DNA of 59,695 bases from Bacteroidales bacterium (GTDB lineage Bacteria; Bacteroidota; Bacteroidia; Bacteroidales; UBA932). The position numbers and the translations under genes are program-made. Shown in pieces: positions 55,104-59,695 of this stretch (the first letter of the stretch is position 1; every line of letters begins with the position of its first letter). The notes under the pieces were generated by a model. It did no database searches and was not told the origin of the DNA. It saw only the letters and a program-made list of their open reading frames with translations. Where the stretch lies: the NCBI GenBank assembly GCA_017555445.1, contig JAFZGK010000018.1, positions 1 to 59,695 of the forward strand, given 5' to 3'.

Positions 55104-55208
55104 CGCATTTTTGATAAAAAAGTACATTCCGATGTTGCTCAATTCAAAAAAATGTCCTACACTTGCACCGGATTTCTAAGTCTAACCTGAAATAAGAATT
55201 TAACAGAT

Positions 55209-55553
55209 ATGTCAACAACACCTAAGAAGAGAGCGGTAGTGAGCTATGAGAATATGTCTGAGGAGCTTGCTGCAGCGTTTGCAGAGAAATACCCAAAGGG
55301 ATACAATGATTATTTTCCAGATCTCGTAAAATATGACAAGCCTGATGGAACAAACTTCTACGCAGTTACAGTTGAGATTCCAGATGCCATATATCTTGTG
55401 AAGATCAAGGTGAAGACCGATGATGCTGAGGATATCGAGCGTTGGCTTGACGGTGAGGATGGAGAAGACAATGACGGAAACGAGGGCGAGGGCCTTCCTG
55501 ATGACAATATCTCTCAGTACTCAACTGATGATGATTCAACAGACGCAGAGTAA
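55209..55553 (+). CDS. Conserved small acidic protein of unknown function
   Basis: A 114-residue protein that I recognise only as the kind of conserved hypothetical seen in Bacteroidota. The first ~75 residues look folded (VVSYENMSEELAAAFAEKYP, FYAVTVEIPDAIYLVKIKVK), alternating in a beta pattern. The last ~40 are extremely acidic (repeated D/E/G and S/T) and likely disordered. There is no signal peptide or membrane helix. Such a layout suits a protein that binds a basic partner, but no function should be inferred. A weak promoter (GTTG, 20-nt spacer, TACACTTG at 55158-55165) and a strong terminator flank it, so it is probably a single-gene unit. Confidence 0.85.
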   Translation: MSTTPKKRAVVSYENMSEELAAAFAEKYPKGYNDYFPDLVKYDKPDGTNFYAVTVEIPDAIYLVKIKVKTDDAEDIERWLDGEDGEDNDGNEGEGLPDDNISQYSTDDDSTDAE

Positions 55554-55570
55554 AGATCATTCTACAATAT

Positions 55571-55602
55571 AGCCGGTCGAGATATTACTGACCGGCTTTT
55601 TT
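55571..55602 (+). terminator. Terminator after the acidic protein gene
   Basis: AGCCGGTC/GACCGGCT, an 8-bp stem with an 11-nt loop, then a T run. It ends just before the -7 box of the next gene. Confidence 0.85.
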
Positions 55603-55604
55603 CG

Positions 55605-55612
55605 TATATTTG
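55605..55612 (+). promoter_or_regulatory. -7 element of the ClC gene
   Basis: TATATTTG, 7 nt before the ATG at 55620. With the start-point spacing seen at the SRP RNA gene (5 nt after the box) the mRNA leader would be about 3 nt. The -33 position falls in the terminator hairpin and has no TTTG. Confidence 0.5.
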
Positions 55613-55619
55613 CTCTGCT

Positions 55620-57404
55620 ATGTCGAGATTCTTTATTAAAGATGTGATTTCTCCTTTAAGGAAGCTTCTGAAGAAGTTGTCCGAGAGGGATGTGATGATG
55701 ATACTCGCACTGTTCGTCGGAGTATGCTGCGGCTTTGCTGCGGTAGTTCTCAAGACTGCGATCGAGTTTATCAGTCATGGACTTACATCATGGTTTGATG
55801 GCGAAGCCTACAATTTCCTTTATCTGGTGTATCCGGGTATCGGTATGCTTCTGGCAATGCTTTTTGTCAGATATGTCATAAAGGATAATATCGGTCATGG
55901 AGTCACAAAAGTACTTGTAGCGGTTTCAAAGAACGAATCGAAGATCCGTCCTCATAACATGTGGTCATCTGTGCTTGCCTCATCTGTGACCATCGGTTTC
56001 GGAGGATCAGTCGGTGCCGAGGCTCCGATCGTATATACCGGTGCAGCCATCGGATCAAATGTAGCACGTTATATGGGACTGTCATACAAGAATATGACGA
56101 TCCTTCTCGGATGCGGTGCTGCCGGTGCGGTTGCAGGTATCTTCAAAGCTCCTCTTGCCGGAGTACTCTTCACTCTTGAGATACTCCTCTTCAACATATC
56201 CATGACATCAATACTTCCGTTGCTTCTATCTACGATTTCAGCGACGGTAGTTTCATATATCTTCCTAGGTGATGCTCCGGCTTTCGATTGCACTTTGTCT
56301 CCTTTTGCAATGTCGAACATTCCGTTCTATATCATTCTCGGATGCTTCAGTGCAGCATGCTCGGTATATTTCACAAGGATGACGCTATGGCTTGAAGACA
56401 AGATCAAGAGCATCCAGAGGCCTTTCGTGAGATGGGCGATGTCCGCTTCATGCCTGGGACTTCTCATCTTCCTTTTCCCGCCTCTTTTCGGTGAGGGATA
56501 CGAGCATCTTCATGTGCTGCTCAATGGTGGAATGATTGATATGGAAGGACAGACGGTTCTCTCCTTCATGATGAGAAGAGGTTGGTCAATCCCGATCTTC
56601 TTTATGCTCATCCTTCTTCTGAAAGTGTTCTCGATGTCTTTCACTAACGCAGGAGGTGGAGTGGGAGGTACGTTCGGTCCGACACTTTTCATCGGTGCCA
56701 TCGCAGGATTCGTAGTTTCAAGGACGATCAATCTCATCGGAGGTGGTGCAATAGTACCTGAGCAGAACTTTGTGCTCGTGGGAATGGCCGGACTCATGGC
56801 GGGTGTCATGCAGGCTCCTATGACTGCCATCTTCCTTATTGCAGAGATCTCCGGTGGATATGAACTTCTTATCCCGCTTATCCTTACTGCTACAGTTTCA
56901 TATGGAGTCACAAGAGCCGTGGAACCATATTCCATCTATACAAAACGAATTGCCAAGAAGGGTGAACTGCTGACGCATGATAGTGATCAGGCCGTGCTTA
57001 CCCTCTTGAAGACCAGTGATCTTATTGAAGCGGATTTCTATACTGTAAAGATCGATTCCACCCTTGGTGAACTTGTGGAGGTCGTGGCAAAGTCAAAGAG
57101 AAACATCTTCCCTGTAGTTGATGACAGACTGCATTTTCATGGATATGTATCGCTGGAAGATATCAGAAGGGATATGTTCAAGACTGAGAATTACGATTCG
57201 TTCCACGTCTATAACTTCATGCGTTCCGCACCTGCATATGTATATGTGGATGAGAAGATGGACAGTGTAATGCGTAAGTTTGAGAGTACCGGTGCATGGA
57301 ACCTCCCTGTAGTAGACCATGACAGGACCTATATCGGATTCGTATCCAAGTCCAAGATCTTCTCAGCTTACAGAAATCAGTTAAAACAGGTGTCACATGA
57401 TTAA
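55620..57404 (+). CDS. ClC-family chloride channel/antiporter with CBS domains
   Basis: A 594-residue inner-membrane ClC protein with about ten helical hydrophobic segments up to residue ~440, then two CBS domains (about 455-515 and 530-590) for nucleotide-type regulation. ClC signatures are GGSVGAEAP (the G-R-E-G-P position; the gating Glu is kept, its neighbours are Ala), IFKAPLAGVLFTLEI and GGGVGGTFGPTLFIGA. The G-S-G-I-P-type first motif is replaced (I-G-H-G-V-T). Whether it is a channel or a proton-coupled exchanger is not clear. It overlaps tex by 8 bp, so both are co-translated. Confidence 0.92.
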   Translation: MSRFFIKDVISPLRKLLKKLSERDVMMILALFVGVCCGFAAVVLKTAIEFISHGLTSWFDGEAYNFLYLVYPGIGMLLAMLFVRYVIKDNIGHGVTKVLVAVSKNESKIRPHNMWSSVLASSVTIGFGGSVGAEAPIVYTGAAIGSNVARYMGLSYKNMTILLGCGAAGAVAGIFKAPLAGVLFTLEILLFNISMTSILPLLLSTISATVVSYIFLGDAPAFDCTLSPFAMSNIPFYIILGCFSAACSVYFTRMTLWLEDKIKSIQRPFVRWAMSASCLGLLIFLFPPLFGEGYEHLHVLLNGGMIDMEGQTVLSFMMRRGWSIPIFFMLILLLKVFSMSFTNAGGGVGGTFGPTLFIGAIAGFVVSRTINLIGGGAIVPEQNFVLVGMAGLMAGVMQAPMTAIFLIAEISGGYELLIPLILTATVSYGVTRAVEPYSIYTKRIAKKGELLTHDSDQAVLTLLKTSDLIEADFYTVKIDSTLGELVEVVAKSKRNIFPVVDDRLHFHGYVSLEDIRRDMFKTENYDSFHVYNFMRSAPAYVYVDEKMDSVMRKFESTGAWNLPVVDHDRTYIGFVSKSKIFSAYRNQLKQVSHD

Positions 57405-59535
57405 GAACATATACGTCAAGGCAATAGCCCGGATGCTTCAGGTGAAGGACTGGCAGGTGGAGAACTGTGCAGGGCTTTTTGAAGAAGGTGCGACAATACC
57501 GTTTGTCAGCAGATACAGAAAGGAAAGGACTGGTGGTCTTGATGAAGTAGAAGTGGCTGAGATACGTCATTGGGTGGATGTGTTTGCCGAGATGGAGAAA
57601 CGTAAGGCTACTGTTCTTGAAACTATAGAGCAGGCAGGAGCATTGACTCCTGAGCTCCATTCAAAGATCGAGAATACAGTCGATTCCAGAGAACTTGAAG
57701 ATCTATATCTTCCATATAAACCTAAACGTCGTACAAGGGCTACTGCGGCTAAGGAAGCAGGACTTGAGCCTTTGGCGGACAAGATGTATTCAGTTGCTCT
57801 GACAGATCCCTCTGTGGAAGCACGTAAATATCTGAATGACAAGGTTACATCTGTTGAAGATGCACTTGCCGGTGCTCGAGATATCATTGCTGAACGTCTG
57901 AGTGAGACAGCATCTGTCCGTGATACCTTGCGTCAGATCTTCCGTACACGTCGCGTTGTCACTAAGGCTACAAAGAAGGCGACTGGTGCTGAGGCGATGA
58001 AATACAGGTCATATTTCGATTATAGCGAATCGCTCGAGAGGATTGCTCCCCACAGGCTTCTTGCTATTCTTCGTGCAGAGGAAGAAGGTTTCCTTAATAT
58101 CAAGATTGATGTAGACCCTGAAAAATGCGGAAAGAAGATCTATTATGATTTCTGCCAGGAACGTCGGTATCCGGCGCAGCCTCTGGCGGAACATATGCAT
58201 GCTGCTTTTGATGACTCATTCAAACGTCTTCTTGAACCATCGATTTCAAATGAGGTCATCAAGGAGGCAAAGGAGAAAGCTGATATAGAGTCCATAAGAA
58301 TATTCGGAGAAAATCTCCGTCAGTTGCTTCTTGCTCCGCCTGTAGGTCAGAAAAGAGTGCTTGCAATTGATCCCGGATTCAGAACAGGATGTAAGGTCGT
58401 ATGTCTTGATGAGCAGGGCAATCTCCTTCATAACGAGGCTATTTTCCCGCATCCACCAGCCAATGAAAAGGTCAAGGCTATTCAGTCTGTGTCTGCAATG
58501 GTGCAGAAATATGGTATAGAGGTCATAGCAATCGGTAACGGTACAGCTAGCCGCGAGACTGAAGACTTCATAAAGAAGGTGCCACTTCCTAAAGGTGTGC
58601 GTGTGTTCACAGTTAGCGAGGATGGAGCTTCCATTTATTCTGCTTCTGAGATCGCGCGTGAAGAATTCCCTGATCATGATGTGACAGTACGTGGTGCTGT
58701 TTCTATAGGAAGACGACTCATGGATCCCCTTGCTGAGCTTGTGAAGATCGATCCAAAGTCCCTTGGTGTAGGACAGTATCAGCATGATGTCGATCAGACA
58801 CTTCTGAAGGAAAAGCTGGATAATACAGTGGAGAGCTGCGTGAACAGTGTGGGCGTAAACCTGAATACAGCAAGCAGTTATCTTCTGAGTTATGTTTCGG
58901 GAATAGGACCTGCACTTGCAGATAATATTGTGGAGTACAGAACGCAGAACGGAGCATATACTTCCCGTAAGCAGCTTCTGAAGGTGAAGAGGCTTGGAGA
59001 CAAGGCTTTTGAGCAGTGTGCCGGTTTCCTCAGAATTCAGGATGCTGAAAATCCACTTGACAATTCGGCTGTGCATCCCGAAGCATATCATATTGTCGAC
59101 AGGATGGCTCGAGACCTCAAGGTGTCAGCGAAGGAACTTGTCGGAAATGCGGAACTCTGTGCAAAAATCAATGCATCAGATTATGTGGACGGAGATTTTG
59201 GTCTTCCAACGATAAATGATATTCTGAATGAACTTCGCAAGCCTGGACGTGACCCTCGTGAGTCGGCTCAGGAGTTTGAATTTGCAAGTGATATAAAGAC
59301 GATCGAGGACCTGAAGATCGGAATGGAACTTCCTGGTATCGTGACAAATATCACTGCCTTCGGCGCTTTTGTAGACATAGGTATCAAGCAGAACGGACTG
59401 ATTCATGCCACTCAGATGGGAGTGAAAGGAATGGCGGATCCATCCAAGATTCTCAAGCTCCATCAGCAGGTCAAGGTGACTGTCATTTCAGTCGATATGG
59501 ACCGTCTCCGCATAGGCCTACGCCTGAATAAATAA
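57397..59535 (+). CDS. tex: Tex-type RNA-binding transcription accessory protein
   Basis: A 712-residue bacterial Spt6-like protein. In order it has the Tex N-terminal helical region (about 1-200), a YqgF/RNaseH-like domain (about 325-450, VLAIDPGFRTG), helix-hairpin-helix domains (about 490-565, LSYVSGIGPALADNIVEYR) and a C-terminal S1 RNA-binding domain (about 645-712, GIVTNITAFGAFVDIG). It acts on transcription and RNA stability. Length is normal at slightly under 720. The start overlaps the ClC stop by 8 bp; a terminator follows the stop. Confidence 0.96.
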   Translation: MIKNIYVKAIARMLQVKDWQVENCAGLFEEGATIPFVSRYRKERTGGLDEVEVAEIRHWVDVFAEMEKRKATVLETIEQAGALTPELHSKIENTVDSRELEDLYLPYKPKRRTRATAAKEAGLEPLADKMYSVALTDPSVEARKYLNDKVTSVEDALAGARDIIAERLSETASVRDTLRQIFRTRRVVTKATKKATGAEAMKYRSYFDYSESLERIAPHRLLAILRAEEEGFLNIKIDVDPEKCGKKIYYDFCQERRYPAQPLAEHMHAAFDDSFKRLLEPSISNEVIKEAKEKADIESIRIFGENLRQLLLAPPVGQKRVLAIDPGFRTGCKVVCLDEQGNLLHNEAIFPHPPANEKVKAIQSVSAMVQKYGIEVIAIGNGTASRETEDFIKKVPLPKGVRVFTVSEDGASIYSASEIAREEFPDHDVTVRGAVSIGRRLMDPLAELVKIDPKSLGVGQYQHDVDQTLLKEKLDNTVESCVNSVGVNLNTASSYLLSYVSGIGPALADNIVEYRTQNGAYTSRKQLLKVKRLGDKAFEQCAGFLRIQDAENPLDNSAVHPEAYHIVDRMARDLKVSAKELVGNAELCAKINASDYVDGDFGLPTINDILNELRKPGRDPRESAQEFEFASDIKTIEDLKIGMELPGIVTNITAFGAFVDIGIKQNGLIHATQMGVKGMADPSKILKLHQQVKVTVISVDMDRLRIGLRLNK

Positions 59536-59540
59536 ATTGA

Positions 59541-59563
59541 AGAGACCGTGAGGTCTCTTTTTT
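59541..59563. terminator. Terminator between tex and the EamA gene
   Basis: AGAGACC/GGTCTCT, a 7-bp stem with a GTGA loop, then TTTTTT on the plus strand. It overlaps the stop codon of the convergent gene by two bases. Confidence 0.85.
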
Positions 59564-59695
59564 ATTTCTTTGCTGTATATTGCGAAATAATGACTCCGAA
59601 TGTTGATATTGCTATTCCAGCCCATTGACGTGCGGAAAGAAGATCGCGGCCTACCAGCCATCCTATTATAGCTGCTACTACCGGAATCATGGCAG
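59562..59695 (-). CDS. EamA/DMT-family transporter, C-terminal end
   Basis: Partial gene cut by the window edge; 43 codons and the stop are visible on the minus strand. The peptide has two hydrophobic helices: one with MIPVVAAIIGWLVGRD and one with QWAGIAISTFGVIIS, ending Q-Y-T-A-K-K. The order (proline before helix 9, G-W-x-x-G-x-x-x-L, Q-x-x-G-x-x-x-I-x-x-G-V) is that of the last two helices of EamA-type drug/metabolite exporters. Substrate cannot be told. Confidence 0.8.
   Translation of the reverse strand, partial: AMIPVVAAIIGWLVGRDLLSARQWAGIAISTFGVIISQYTAKK

Noticed and set aside
58246..59091. Open frame of 281 codons on the minus strand inside tex
   Set aside because: Antisense to conserved HhH and RNaseH-like domains of tex; Cys/His/Ser-rich nonsense composition.

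Overview
The window looks like a housekeeping stretch of a Bacteroidota chromosome, most likely order Bacteroidales, of moderate GC; I make no genus call. Several signs agree. The primary sigma factor is the short form without region 1.1 (286 aa). Promoters follow TTTG-N19/20-TAnnTTTG rather than TTGACA/TATAAT. Ribosomal protein L31 is the zinc-free B type. Signal peptides end in A-Q (NAQ, HAQ, IAQ). PEP carboxykinase is the ATP type, and there are TamB, M56-TonB and M64 proteins typical of gut Bacteroidales. I see no prophage, insertion sequence, CRISPR array or other clear accessory island. Almost every base is explained by a gene, and no gene-free stretch exceeds 300 bases.

Layout. 1-5250: end of murF, a glycerate kinase, tRNA-Glu(CUC), a DUF486 membrane protein, a coupled glmM-like/namZ-like pair for amino sugars, and rpmE2. 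5286-8387 (minus): ftsE, nth and a long RluA-type pseudouridine synthase. 8475-13275: a 1013-aa periplasmic TPR protein overlapping an outer-membrane barrel gene. 13443-17516: gyrB and a 7TM-HD phosphohydrolase (PgpH type). 17622-23063: tig, clpP, clpX, an M20 dipeptidase and pyrF. 23190-28471: pckA, recQ and a blaI/M56-TonB pair. 28590-36347 (minus): a PhnP-like hydrolase, and the tight run tamB, RsmI-like methyltransferase, folB, mtaB. 36507-40550: tsaD, a COG2509 flavoprotein, an M64 peptidase and the SRP RNA. 40629-45615: cdd, mnmA, an HI0933-type flavoprotein, a lipoprotein thioredoxin and a substrate-binding lipoprotein. 45612-48214 (minus): dnaN, a DnaQ-type exonuclease and a degenerate FAH-like protein. 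48434-52550: htrA/degP, rpoD and argS. 52622-59695: rubrerythrin, ygiQ, an acidic conserved small protein, a ClC channel with CBS domains, tex, and the end of an EamA transporter.

The genes cover cell-wall precursor synthesis, protein quality control (tig-clpP-clpX, degP), translation and tRNA modification (tsaD, mtaB, mnmA, argS, rluA-like), replication and repair (gyrB, dnaN, exonuclease, nth, recQ) and envelope building (tamB, TPR/barrel pair). Eight promoters with both elements could be placed by eye plus one near match, and the sigma factor that should read them is encoded here.

No clearly new system stands out. The items most worth a second look are the TPR/outer-membrane barrel pair, a tamB gene whose natural start codon reads ATA, a FAH-fold protein that seems to have lost its metal ligands beside dnaN, a BlaI/M56 pair with a TonB domain in place of a drug sensor and a perfect dyad at its promoter, and a roughly 100-residue insertion in MnmA.
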